Assembly: GCA_022826745.1 (NCBI GenBank)
Contig: JAJDUI010000004.1
Coordinates: forward strand, 25,799 to 89,798
DNA length: 64,000 nt
Reading direction: 5' to 3'
Source: Thermoanaerobaculia bacterium
GTDB lineage: Bacteria > Acidobacteriota > Thermoanaerobaculia > Multivoradales > Multivoraceae
Every line of letters begins with the position of its first letter. Positions within the stretch are counted from its first letter, which is position 1. Positions 18,899 through 26,947 of this stretch are shown in pieces. The notes under the pieces are model-generated. The model worked only from the letters and a program-made list of their open reading frames with translations. It was not told the DNA's origin and ran no database searches. A program made the translations under genes and the position numbers.

Positions 18899-19160
18899 GG
18901 CGCCGCCTGGCTTCGGCCAGTACGCCGGCATTCATCTCTTGAACGGTCTTCGGCTTGCCGTCGTAAGCCAGGCTGCCGAACACGTCCTCGGTCCGGGTCT
19001 CGGGAAAGGAGGGCTCGGGCTTGAGCAAGACACCGTCGGATGTGCTCTCCACGACGAGGCGCGTTCCCGCCGCCCAGCGCAGCGCGCGGCGGATGGGCTT
19101 GGGCAGGATGACCTGCCCCTTGGTCGACAGGGTCGTCGTCAGCGGTTCGGGTGCGGGCAT
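18885..19160 (-). CDS. vapB: AbrB/MazE-type antitoxin of the VapBC pair
   Basis: A 91-residue protein with a swapped-hairpin AbrB domain: TTLSTKGQVILPKPIRRALRWAAGTRLVVE. The C-terminal part (GKPKTVQEMNAGVLAEARRRH) is the toxin-binding tail. GGGAGA lies before the ATG at 19160. The antitoxin is encoded first and overlaps vapC. Its sequence is echoed, with about 50 central codons missing, in the DUF2283 chimera at 38790-39140. The 226 bases upstream (19161-19386) hold no gene I can support. Confidence 0.88.
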   Translation of the reverse strand: MPAPEPLTTTLSTKGQVILPKPIRRALRWAAGTRLVVESTSDGVLLKPEPSFPETRTEDVFGSLAYDGKPKTVQEMNAGVLAEARRRHEGD

Positions 19161-19386
19161 CGTAGAACTCTCCCTGGGGGGTAAGGCGGAAGTAGGATAC
19201 AGGGTTCGCCGCCTTGAGCCAAGTGCGGCGAGCCGCGCGAACGCACGGGAGGTGTGCCCCGGTCCTTGAATACTGCTTCGCCGTCGTCCGCCGAGACCAT
19301 GTGCCCAGCAGCCGCGCTCCGGAACGCCGAAGGCGCGCAGGATCTCGATGGGCGCCTGGATGTTCACACCGGGAGTCTCGATCGAT

Positions 19387-19599
19387 TCAGGCGGCGACGT
19401 CGACCTGGGCGGCGGTGGTCTGGGGTGGCGGGACCGGGTCGCCGTCGCGTCGCAGGCCCTCAAGATGGAACTCGATCGCTTCGCGCATTTGCTCGATGAC
19501 TTCATCGCGCGTGGCGCCGGTTGCAATGCAGCCAGGGAGGTCAGGAGCGTATGCCGCGTAGTTGTTGGGAGTTTTCTCGATGACGATGGTGTACTTCAC
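19387..19599 (-). CDS. hicB: HicB-type antitoxin
   Basis: About 70 residues. The partly degraded RNase-H fold typical of HicB is clear: YTIVIEKTPNNYAAYAPDLPGCIATGATRDEVIEQMREAIEFHLEGL. The start is the GTG at 19599 (VKYTIVIEK), which overlaps the hicA stop as GTGA; the longer upstream frame is not needed. It has no C-terminal DNA-binding domain, as in short HicB forms. Confidence 0.9.
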   Translation of the reverse strand: MKYTIVIEKTPNNYAAYAPDLPGCIATGATRDEVIEQMREAIEFHLEGLRRDGDPVPPPQTTAAQVDVAA

Positions 19600-19799
19600 G
19601 GGTTCTTGACTCCTTTGAGGCCAGCCTGTCGGAGGATGCTGTTCCAAGTGCCAGGGGGCAGCTCATCGCTGAGTTTACCGGGCACGGTTACCTTGCCCGG
19701 CTTGGAGGGATGGCGGTACTGCCGGTGGCTGCCTTTCGTTGCGACGAGCTGCCGGCCGTGGCGCTGGATGGTACGGATGGTTTCGCGGACCTTGAGCAT
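19596..19799 (-). CDS. hicA: HicA-type mRNA interferase toxin
   Basis: A 67-residue dsRBD-like toxin: LKVRETIRTIQRHGRQLVATKGSHRQYRHP with the catalytic His in GSHRQYRHP, then KVTVPGKLSDELPPGTWNSILRQAGL. HicA normally precedes hicB and is co-translated with it, as here. An upstream extension to 19898 is open but not conserved, so the ATG at 19799 is preferred. Confidence 0.9.
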   Translation of the reverse strand: MLKVRETIRTIQRHGRQLVATKGSHRQYRHPSKPGKVTVPGKLSDELPPGTWNSILRQAGLKGVKNP

Positions 19800-19894
19800 C
19801 GGGTTGGAGAGGAGACCGGCGACGGCCGGTGCCGCCGCCGGCTGTTGAGACGCTCCAGGGGGCCGCGCCGCCTGCGGCGCCTTCGCGCCTGCGT

Positions 19895-21451
19895 TCACCC
19901 ACGAGCCACCGCGAACGACACGACGTTTCTCGTTTCACGGCTGAACTCCACGGCCACAAGATGGATGGGCTGGCCGAGGCCGCGGTACTTGTCCGCATAG
20001 TTCCTGTCCTTCAATTGCGCCATCGCGGCGCCCTCGGAAGCCATCTCGACGACCTTGAACTCGAAGAGGTACACGTTGCCGCCGAACCGTACCGCCATGT
20101 CCAGCCGCCCGCGGCTGGTCGCGTCCTCGACCGTCACGTCGAGCCCGAGCGACGCGAAGTAGGAGTAGACGACGCTCGCGTAGAAGCCCTCGTAGTGCGC
20201 AATGTCGTTGTTCGTGTACCAGTGGTAGGGAATGCTCGCGAAGAACGAGTGGAATACGTCCCCGAGTCCCTCGATATCGTTCCGGGACAGCAGGTCCTCC
20301 AGCCGGACGCTGTTCCTCATCTGGCCCGAGCCATCCCGCACCAGGCGGCGAAGCAGACTGCGGTTCAGACTCTGCCTGACTTCCCGATTCGGATAACCGA
20401 GACGGTAGACGGCGCCGCCGGCGAACTCCTCCTCGCCGACGACCGTCAGGTATCCCGTCTGAAACAGCAACGCCTCGGTCGCCATGTCGTCGACGTCGAA
20501 GGCCGAAAGCAGATCGCTGCTGGCGAGCATCCTCGCCAGGTCCGGCGACCCGACGCGCCGCTCGAGCAGGGTTTCCACCAAGAACGCCGGCGTGCCCGTC
20601 TCGAACCACCAGGCGTCGAACTCCCGCCGGTCGAACAACAGCAGGATGTCGTAGGGGTTGTAGACCTTCCGGTCGCCCAACCAGTTGTAGCCGTTGTACC
20701 ACTCCCGGATCCGCTCTCGGTCGAGACCCTCGAGCTCGGGCGCGAACACCGTGTCCAGGTCGTCGTCCGTGTACCCGCAGAGCGCGGAGTGGCGCGCGTC
20801 GAGGGTGATGTCCTTCAGGTTGTTCAGTCCCGAGAAGAGGCTGACCTTGGAGAACTTGCTGACGCCGGCAAGGAAGACGAAGCGAACGTGTGCGTCCCGG
20901 TCCTTGATCACCGAGTAGACGCCACGCAGGTACTCCCGGTTCGCACGGGCGACGTCGGGAACCGCTAGCGCATCCAGAATCGGCTTGTCGTACTCGTCGA
21001 CGAGCACGACGACCGGCCGGCGTGTCCGGTCGTGAATCCGCTTCAGAAGATCGCCGAACCGCTCGGGGGCCGTCGCGTAGCCCGAGGCGACGCCGGTCCG
21101 GGCCTCCACGGCGTCGAGCTGCGCCATCAGGTTGGCGTGCAGGACGCCCTCTTCCGTGAAGTTGCCGCCGCCGAAACTGAGCCGCACGACGGGATGGCGC
21201 ACGGACCAGTCCCACCGGTCATGGATGTACAGACCCCGAAACAGCGGCTCGGCGCCCTCGAACAGCTCCTTCAGCGTGTCCAGAAACAGGCTCTTGCCGA
21301 AGCGGCGCGGGCGCGACAGGAAGAAGTGCGATCCTTCGTCGAGCAGCGCCTGGATCCAGGGCGTCTTGTCGACGTAGTAGTAGCTGCCGCCCTCCCGGAT
21401 CTTGCGGAACGTCTGAATGCCGATGGGCAGCTTGCGCCTGGATGGAGGCAC
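19895..21451 (-). CDS. AAA-ATPase-like protein with C-terminal PD-(D/E)XK nuclease domain
   Basis: A 518-residue protein of the AAA-ATPase_like/PDDEXK_9 type. It opens with the family motif LPIGIQTFRKIREGGSYYYVDKT, then Walker A RPRRFGKSLFLDTLKELFEG, Walker B PVVVLVDEYDKPI, and a conserved FLAGVSKFSKVSLFSGLNNLKDITLD. The C-terminal nuclease core is seen as RGRLDMAVRF...VYLFEFKVVE (D...ExK). These proteins are common in variable genomic islands; a defence or mobile role is suspected but not proven. The start is GTG at 21451, two bases after the stop of a cmr4 stub whose strong ribosome site may now serve it. Confidence 0.85.
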   Translation of the reverse strand: MPPSRRKLPIGIQTFRKIREGGSYYYVDKTPWIQALLDEGSHFFLSRPRRFGKSLFLDTLKELFEGAEPLFRGLYIHDRWDWSVRHPVVRLSFGGGNFTEEGVLHANLMAQLDAVEARTGVASGYATAPERFGDLLKRIHDRTRRPVVVLVDEYDKPILDALAVPDVARANREYLRGVYSVIKDRDAHVRFVFLAGVSKFSKVSLFSGLNNLKDITLDARHSALCGYTDDDLDTVFAPELEGLDRERIREWYNGYNWLGDRKVYNPYDILLLFDRREFDAWWFETGTPAFLVETLLERRVGSPDLARMLASSDLLSAFDVDDMATEALLFQTGYLTVVGEEEFAGGAVYRLGYPNREVRQSLNRSLLRRLVRDGSGQMRNSVRLEDLLSRNDIEGLGDVFHSFFASIPYHWYTNNDIAHYEGFYASVVYSYFASLGLDVTVEDATSRGRLDMAVRFGGNVYLFEFKVVEMASEGAAMAQLKDRNYADKYRGLGQPIHLVAVEFSRETRNVVSFAVARG

Positions 21452-21453
21452 GC

Positions 21454-21549
21454 CTACTCCGCCTCCTGCAGATCCACGACCCCCATGCCGTGCCCGGCGC
21501 CGCGGTGGGTCGGGGTCTCGGCCAACAGGCCGAGCATCGCTGGTTTCAT
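21454..21549 (-). pseudogene. cmr4: cmr4 (type III-B Cas7) N-terminal stub
   Basis: An ORF of 31 codons with a strong ribosome site (GGGAGGG) reading MKPAMLGLLAETPTHRGAG then HGMGVVDL, and stopping five codons later. This matches the invariant start of Cmr4 RAMP proteins (x-GL-x-x-TPTHxGxG-x-x-x-GVVDxPIQRE). The match ends at VVDL, where PIQRE should follow. No other cmr gene is recognisable nearby. I infer a deleted type III-B locus; the call rests on about 27 residues. Confidence 0.6.
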
Positions 21550-21611
21550 CGCTACCCTCCCGGGGTGTTGGAATGTAACACCGCCGTCAGCCGACTTCCT
21601 CCCGTCTGAAG

Positions 21612-21910
21612 GCTACGAGCTTGTCCGCCCAGATCGTGCTGCGCAACGACCGCCGCCTGCAGACGGCGATGCGCTCCTCGCGTCTTCCGACGGTCAAGAC
21701 GCTCGACCGGTTCGACTTCAGCTTTCAGCCGAGCATCAAGCGGGAACAGATCGAGAGCCTCCACGAGCTGGTCTTCCTGGAGCGCGCCGGACCGAAGCGA
21801 AGGCCGCGGGCGACCTCTCGCCGCGACTCCCGGTGCTCACCCACTCGGCGCTGCTGATCGTGGACGAGATCATGGCTGCGACGCTCATTCGACCGCCTGC
21901 TGCACCACCC
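21612..21910 (+). pseudogene. istB: istB fragment, inverted relative to the neighbouring IS21, with internal deletions
   Basis: Reads SAQIVLRNDRRLQTAMRSS and on to SIKREQIESLHELVFLERA, very close to intact IstB. It then jumps in another frame to AKAAGDLSPRLPVLTHSALL and VDEI, and again to MAATLI. The Walker A region and the Walker B to C-terminal segment are deleted. Beyond ~21910 come about 80 bases with an imperfect inverted repeat (arms GTGTCGGC/GCCGACAC, 21929-21967). It is a dead, older IS21 copy on the opposite strand. Confidence 0.85.
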
Positions 21911-22000
21911 CTCCACTCGCGCGTCCGGTGTCGGCCTCCGCTCGCTCCGCTCCCTCCAGCCGACACGGAGGCGCGCCGAGGCCAGGGGGTTGGCGGCTGA

Positions 22001-22798
22001 TCACGAGCCGGTTTCCTGGCGACGCTCTTCGTGGGCGGGGCGGAAGAGGTCCTGGTGCGCTCTCATCCGGTAGCTGTTGCCCCGGATGTTGACGATGTGG
22101 CAGTGATGCAGGAGGCGATCGATGAGCGCCGCGGCCATGATCTCGTCGCCAAGCACGCCACCCCATTCCTCGAAGCCCTTGTTGGAGGTGAGCACCGTGG
22201 AGGCCCGCTCATGTCGAGCGTTGATCAACTGGAAGAAGAGCACGGCGCCGTCCTGGCTGATCGGCAGGTAGCCGATCTCGTCCACGACCAGCAAGGCGGG
22301 ATGGGTGAGCACCCGGAGCCGGCGCGACAGGTTGCCTGCAGCCTTCGCCTCGGTCAGCGACTCGATCAGGGCCGCCAGCGTGCCGTAGTAGACCTTGCGG
22401 CCCGACTCGGCGGCTGCGATCGCCAGACTGATCGCGAGGTGGGTCTTGCCCACTCCCGGCGGCCCCAGGAGAATCACATTCTCGGCGCGCTCCAGGAAGC
22501 CCAGCTCGTGGAGGCTCTCGATCTGCTCCCGCTTGATGCTGGGCTGGAAGCTGAAGTCGAACTGGTCGAGCGTCTTGACCGCCGGCAGGCGCGACGAGCG
22601 CATCGCCGCCTGTAATCGGCGGTTGTTGCGCAACACGATCTGGGCGGAGAGCAGCTCCTCGATCGCCTCGGAAGCGGTCACCGCTCCGCCGTCGGCCTGG
22701 GCCAGGATGCCGTCCACGGCTTCCAGGGCGCCGGGCATTTTCAAGTCCGCCAGCATCTCTCGCAGCCGAGCCCGCCGATCGCCTGCCGGCGCCTTCAT
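22001..22798 (-). CDS. istB: IstB, transposition helper ATPase of IS21
   Basis: A 265-residue DnaC-like AAA+ ATPase. Walker A is LLGPPGVGKTHLA, Walker B LLVVDEIGYLP, sensor region VLTSNKGFEEWGGVLGDEIMAAALIDRLLHH. IstB forms the target-choosing oligomer that works with the IstA transposase. The start ATG overlaps the istA stop (ATGA), the normal IS21 arrangement. It appears intact. Confidence 0.93.
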   Translation of the reverse strand: MKAPAGDRRARLREMLADLKMPGALEAVDGILAQADGGAVTASEAIEELLSAQIVLRNNRRLQAAMRSSRLPAVKTLDQFDFSFQPSIKREQIESLHELGFLERAENVILLGPPGVGKTHLAISLAIAAAESGRKVYYGTLAALIESLTEAKAAGNLSRRLRVLTHPALLVVDEIGYLPISQDGAVLFFQLINARHERASTVLTSNKGFEEWGGVLGDEIMAAALIDRLLHHCHIVNIRGNSYRMRAHQDLFRPAHEERRQETGS

Positions 22799-23820
22799 CG
22801 GACTGCCTCCGAGTACTCCCGCAAGGATCGCCGCTGCACCTGTACCGCCGGCGCCGCGAACCGGCGCCGAGCCGCCGCCTCGGGCTGCCGAGCGCCCAGA
22901 CGTCGGTAAGGGTGGCTGGCCAGGGGGCGAAGTGCCTGGCGCTCGTCGCGCTCGAAGCGGTCCACCGGGCGCTCACCCGTCGTGCCATGCCGACGCACAT
23001 TGGCGGTACCCTCCAGCCAAGACGAGGCCTGCTCATTCAGGTCGGCGTCATTTGTGAACAGCCGGCCGTAGAAGAAGCTCTCCCGCACGTACCGGATCGG
23101 CCGCTCCACCTTGCCCTTGGTCTGCGCCCGGTAAGGACGGCACGACCGCGGCACGAAGCCCCAGTGGGCCGCGAACCGCAGAAACTCGGCATTCAGCGCC
23201 AACTCGCCGCCCGAGGCGCGGTCGTCCGACACGACCACCGCGCGCATCTGATCGAAGAGGAGCTCCTGCGGCACGCCGCCGAACCGACCAAAGGCGCTCT
23301 CGAGCCCCTCGATGAGGACCGGCATCGTCTGCCGGGAGTAGAAACGCAGCCACAAGAGCCGGGAGTAGCCGAGCACCACCAGCAGAGCATGCCGACGTCC
23401 CCAGGGCAGCCTGAACGTCCCGAAGTCCACCTGGCCCTGATGGCCCGCCGGAGTCTCGAACCGCACCGGAGCCTCCTGGGGCGCCCGCGGCCGAACCTCC
23501 CGAACGAAGTCCCTGACCCGGCTGTAGCCGCCGCCGTAACCGGACGCACGCACCTCGTCGAACAGGCGCTTCGCCGACAGCTTGGGGAACTCCTCAAGCC
23601 GGACCTCGATCAACTCCTTGTACGGGTCCAGCTTGTGCGCGACCCGCGGTCGCGGCGAGTACCGAGACCCGCCCGACGACAGGTCCCGGTCCAACTGGCC
23701 CGACTCGGTCCACGCGTGGATCGTCCGCCGACTGATGCCGAACCGCCTGGACAACTCGGCCTTCGAGACGACCCGCTCCAGGTAGTGCCTCAACTGCATC
23801 CTGATCTCCCATCCGTACAT
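22795..23820 (-). CDS. istA: IstA, DDE transposase of IS21
   Basis: A 341-residue transposase. Helix-turn-helix near the N-terminus (SKAELSRRFGISRRTIHAW), rve/DDE integrase core with Asp in QVDFGTFRL, Asp in ELLFDQMRAVVV and Glu in QTKGKVERPIRYVRE. It is on the short side for IstA but has both the DNA-binding and catalytic parts, and a C-terminal VQVQRRSLREY segment typical of the family. It looks intact; transposition would still need both element ends. Confidence 0.92.
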   Translation of the reverse strand: MYGWEIRMQLRHYLERVVSKAELSRRFGISRRTIHAWTESGQLDRDLSSGGSRYSPRPRVAHKLDPYKELIEVRLEEFPKLSAKRLFDEVRASGYGGGYSRVRDFVREVRPRAPQEAPVRFETPAGHQGQVDFGTFRLPWGRRHALLVVLGYSRLLWLRFYSRQTMPVLIEGLESAFGRFGGVPQELLFDQMRAVVVSDDRASGGELALNAEFLRFAAHWGFVPRSCRPYRAQTKGKVERPIRYVRESFFYGRLFTNDADLNEQASSWLEGTANVRRHGTTGERPVDRFERDERQALRPLASHPYRRLGARQPEAAARRRFAAPAVQVQRRSLREYSEAVR

Positions 23821-23962
23821 CCATCCGTCGCTCCATTGCCGTTGGCGAAGCCGACAGCATCGACCGACGGAGCGGCTACCGCAAACCGCAGACTGTGCAG
23901 TCTTCGGTTGCCACGAATGGGAGATTTACAGTTGCCCCCAACAGCCGTCGCCGTGCGGGCAC

Positions 23963-26416
23963 GCTTCAATGAGGCCAGGGCGCATGCGCCCTGGAAAGCT
24001 GGGAGCGCACGGGCGAGCGCGGCCGCGACGTCTCCGCTTCAATGAGGCCAGGGCGCATGCGCCCTGGAAAGTTGGTTACCCGTCGATTACATGGGATGCG
24101 GATACCCCGGCTTCAATGAGGCCAGGGCGCATGCGCCCTGGAAAGACGATCGCGCGCGCGGCGGCCACGTCGCGGATCTCCGGGCTTCAATGAGGCCAGG
24201 GCGCATGCGCCCTGGAAAGGAGAACTGCCCCAGGATCCGCGCGTTCGTCTTCAGGCTTCAATGAGGCCAGGGCGCATGCGCCCTGGAAAGTGGCGGCCGC
24301 GCGCCGTCCGCCGCGGCCCATCGAGTTGCTTCAATGAGGCCAGGGCGCATGCGCCCTGGAAAGCCCATGTTCGGCGTCCAGGGCGGTGCCGACTACTGCC
24401 TGCTTCAATGAGGCCAGGGCGCATGCGCCCTGGAAAGGCACCAGATCTCCGTCTCCCGCTGCATCCTCGTGATGCTTCAATGAGGCCAGGGCGCATGCGC
24501 CCTGGAAAGTCGCCCGCGAGGCGGAGCCGGAGTCCCGCGTCCGGCACTACGCTTCAATGAGGCCAGGGCGCATGCGCCCTGGAAAGTACCTGCGGGGAGC
24601 GAAACGATGACGACCGATTTCATGCTTCAATGAGGCCAGGGCGCATGCGCCCTGGAAAGGACATCTCCCGTGTCGCCGACCGAATCACGTTCTTGGCTTC
24701 AATGAGGCCAGGGCGCATGCGCCCTGGAAAGACGCGAGTCGCCTCGCTTGCAGGTGACAGGAAGTTCTGGCTTCAATGAGGCCAGGGCGCATGCGCCCTG
24801 GAAAGTGCACGGCAGTTCGCGCGCGCGATCCAGCTCGTCGGCGCTTCAATGAGGCCAGGGCGCATGCGCCCTGGAAAGGAAGCAATGGAGCGACGGAGCG
24901 CCGAACGTCACAGCCTCGCTTCAATGAGGCCAGGGCGCATGCGCCCTGGAAAGGCGGGTCAACGAACACCGCTGCACGTCGCCCCAATCCGTGCTTCAAT
25001 GAGGCCAGGGCGCATGCGCCCTGGAAAGCGCGCCCTCCGCGGACTCGACGACGAGCGAGGTAGTGCTTCAATGAGGCCAGGGCGCATGCGCCCTGGAAAG
25101 TCGAGTGCGAGAACGCAGTCCCCGGGTGCGTCGGTGCTTCAATGAGGCCAGGGCGCATGCGCCCTGGAAAGAAGGGCGATCCCGTCCCCGACCGCTGGAG
25201 AGCCGGTTGCTTCAATGAGGCCAGGGCGCATGCGCCCTGGAAAGGCGTCCCGTCGGCCACGAACACGGGCGAGTCCACGCCCACGCTTCAATGAGGCCAG
25301 GGCGCATGCGCCCTGGAAAGGCGGCGTTACGCGAGGAGCTGGCCGGGCGCCAGGAGCTGCTTCAATGAGGCCAGGGCGCATGCGCCCTGGAAAGTGATCG
25401 TGTCGAGCAGCGAGTCGAGCATCTCGATGTGCTTCAATGAGGCCAGGGCGCATGCGCCCTGGAAAGCTGGCGGCGATGGGCGCCCGGATCGTGCAGCTGC
25501 AGGAGCTTCAATGAGGCCAGGGCGCATGCGCCCTGGAAAGGGGCGGATAGGCTCGGCACGCCGGCAATCAAGCCGGCTTCAATGAGGCCAGGGCGCATGC
25601 GCCCTGGAAAGGCCGTAGCGTTCGCGGTCGTAGGCGAAGCGCGACGCGAGCTTCAATGAGGCCAGGGCGCATGCGCCCTGGAAAGGCCGATCGCTGGCAA
25701 CCCGACCGCCGGGTCCACGGACTCGCTTCAATGAGGCCAGGGCGCATGCGCCCTGGAAAGACGCCGTACTGCGCCGCGTTCGCGGCGCGTCGGGAGTGGC
25801 TTCAATGAGGCCAGGGCGCATGCGCCCTGGAAAGTTGTTAAGCGCCCCGATGTAGGGCGCGTTGTTCGTGCAGCTTCAATGAGGCCAGGGCGCATGCGCC
25901 CTGGAAAGTCCCACTGTCCGGCGCCGGCGAGCTGGCAGGCCAGGCTTCAATGAGGCCAGGGCGCATGCGCCCTGGAAAGGCTCAGCGCGTCGATGGCCGG
26001 CGCGAGGGCTCGCTGGCTTCAATGAGGCCAGGGCGCATGCGCCCTGGAAAGAAGAGACCGAGCCACCGGCGCCGACGCGGCGGCCGCCCCGCTTCAATGA
26101 GGCCAGGGCGCATGCGCCCTGGAAAGAGCCAGACCTGCTTGCTCTCAGTCAGGAACGGCAGGCTTCAATGAGGCCAGGGCGCATGCGCCCTGGAAAGTCG
26201 GCGCTGAGGACATCAGCGCGCCGCTGCTGGCCTTGCTTCAATGAGGCCAGGGCGCATGCGCCCTGGAAAGTCGTGGACGCCTACGAGATCTGCGGGCGTC
26301 AACTCGCTTCAATGAGGCCAGGGCGCATGCGCCCTGGAAAGCTGGAGGTCGCTCCAGGCGCACCATAAAGCCAGCACGCGGCTTCAATGAGGCCAGGGCG
26401 CATGCGCCCTGGAAAG
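23963..26416 (-). CRISPR. CRISPR array, 34 identical 36-nt repeats, 33 spacers (type I-G)
   Basis: On the + strand each repeat begins GCTTCAATGAGG and ends GGAAAG; its centre is a perfect 20-nt palindrome, CCAGGGCGCATGCGCCCTGG. Spacers are 35-41 nt. All 34 repeats look identical, including both terminal ones. On the minus strand the repeat ends CCTCATTGAAGC, giving an ATTGAAGC crRNA 5' handle like the ATTGAAAC of type I-C, so I infer transcription leftwards from a leader between the array and cas2, in the same direction as the cas genes. At the left, leader-distal end, 19 spacer-like bases separate repeat one from the IS21 terminus, so the array tail seems to have been cut off by the insertion. 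Confidence 0.98.
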
Positions 26417-26647
26417 GGGGTGCTCGCAACCGACTGAGCCGCCTACTCTACAGTCTCGACCTGCGAGAGCTGCCTCGAAAGTCGCTTCCACCGACCTCTT
26501 GGGTGCTGCTCCATCCCGCGTGGGCGGCCACAAAGTGTCTTGTTGTCAAGGAGCTGCCACCGTTCGAGCGGTGCCAGAGATAGCCAGCGCAGCGGAGCGC
26601 TCGCCGGCCGTCGGCAGAGGCCCCACGCGGGCCCTGAGAGCGCTCGA
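26417..26647 (-). promoter_or_regulatory. Putative CRISPR leader
   Basis: A 231-base gene-free stretch between cas2 and the array, on the side inferred to be the 5' end of the crRNA precursor. It is not notably AT-rich except around 26530-26560. No ORF worth calling is present. Leader status rests on position and repeat orientation only. Confidence 0.55.
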
Positions 26648-26941
26648 TCATACGATCATCGCCGCCCGCTCGGGCTTCTGGTAGGACTTTCCCAGACTCT
26701 CCACGCGGAGGTCGACCTGTTCAGCCGGGCCCAGATCGAGAATCAGCACATGATCCTCCGACGGCCGAATGAGCCGGTCGATCTTCGCCGTCATCTCGGC
26801 CCGTCGTCTCGCCGTCAGACGGCATTGGAACACGGAGAGCTGCAACCAGCGCCCGAAGCCCTTCATCGTCTTGAAGATCCGCCGCCACCGCTTCTGGTCC
26901 GCGATGTCGTACGTCACGATGTAGAGCCGCTCCTTTGCCAT
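26648..26941 (-). CDS. cas2: Cas2 spacer-acquisition protein
   Basis: A 97-residue Cas2: the ferredoxin-like start LYIVTYDIADQKRWRRIFKTMKGFG has the conserved Asp (YDI), followed by GRWLQLSVFQCRL and the closing strand DHVLILDLG. It is of standard length and intact. Cas2 bridges Cas1 dimers to capture new spacers. It follows the cas4-cas1 fusion by 6 bases and is the last cas gene before the leader and array. Confidence 0.95.
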   Translation of the reverse strand: MAKERLYIVTYDIADQKRWRRIFKTMKGFGRWLQLSVFQCRLTARRRAEMTAKIDRLIRPSEDHVLILDLGPAEQVDLRVESLGKSYQKPERAAMIV

Positions 26942-26947
26942 CGTTCG

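Larger units (their letters stand above)
22001..23943 (-). mobile_element. IS21-family insertion sequence (istA-istB), one end recognisable
   Basis: Holds overlapping istA and istB. Read inward from 23943 the terminus begins TGTTGGGGGCAACTGTAAAT, with a second GGCAACCGAAG unit inside, like the multiple terminal repeats of IS21. The matching right end below 22001 is not recognisable and is replaced by the istB fragment region, so the element may be immobile. Its left end lies 19 bases from the first CRISPR repeat. Confidence 0.8.

Noticed and set aside
21979..21988. GAGGCCAGGG near the IS21 right side, shared with the CRISPR repeat
   Set aside because: A 10-base GC-rich match without the palindrome or flanking repeat sequence; likely chance.
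24685..25453. Open frames through the CRISPR array encoding repeats of GRMRPGLIEA or RAHAPWK
   Set aside because: Artefacts of stop-free repeats and spacers; not tandem-repeat proteins.
23963..26416. Self-targeting spacers against this window
   Set aside because: I noticed no match by eye, but this was not a systematic search; a spacer-versus-genome alignment would decide it.
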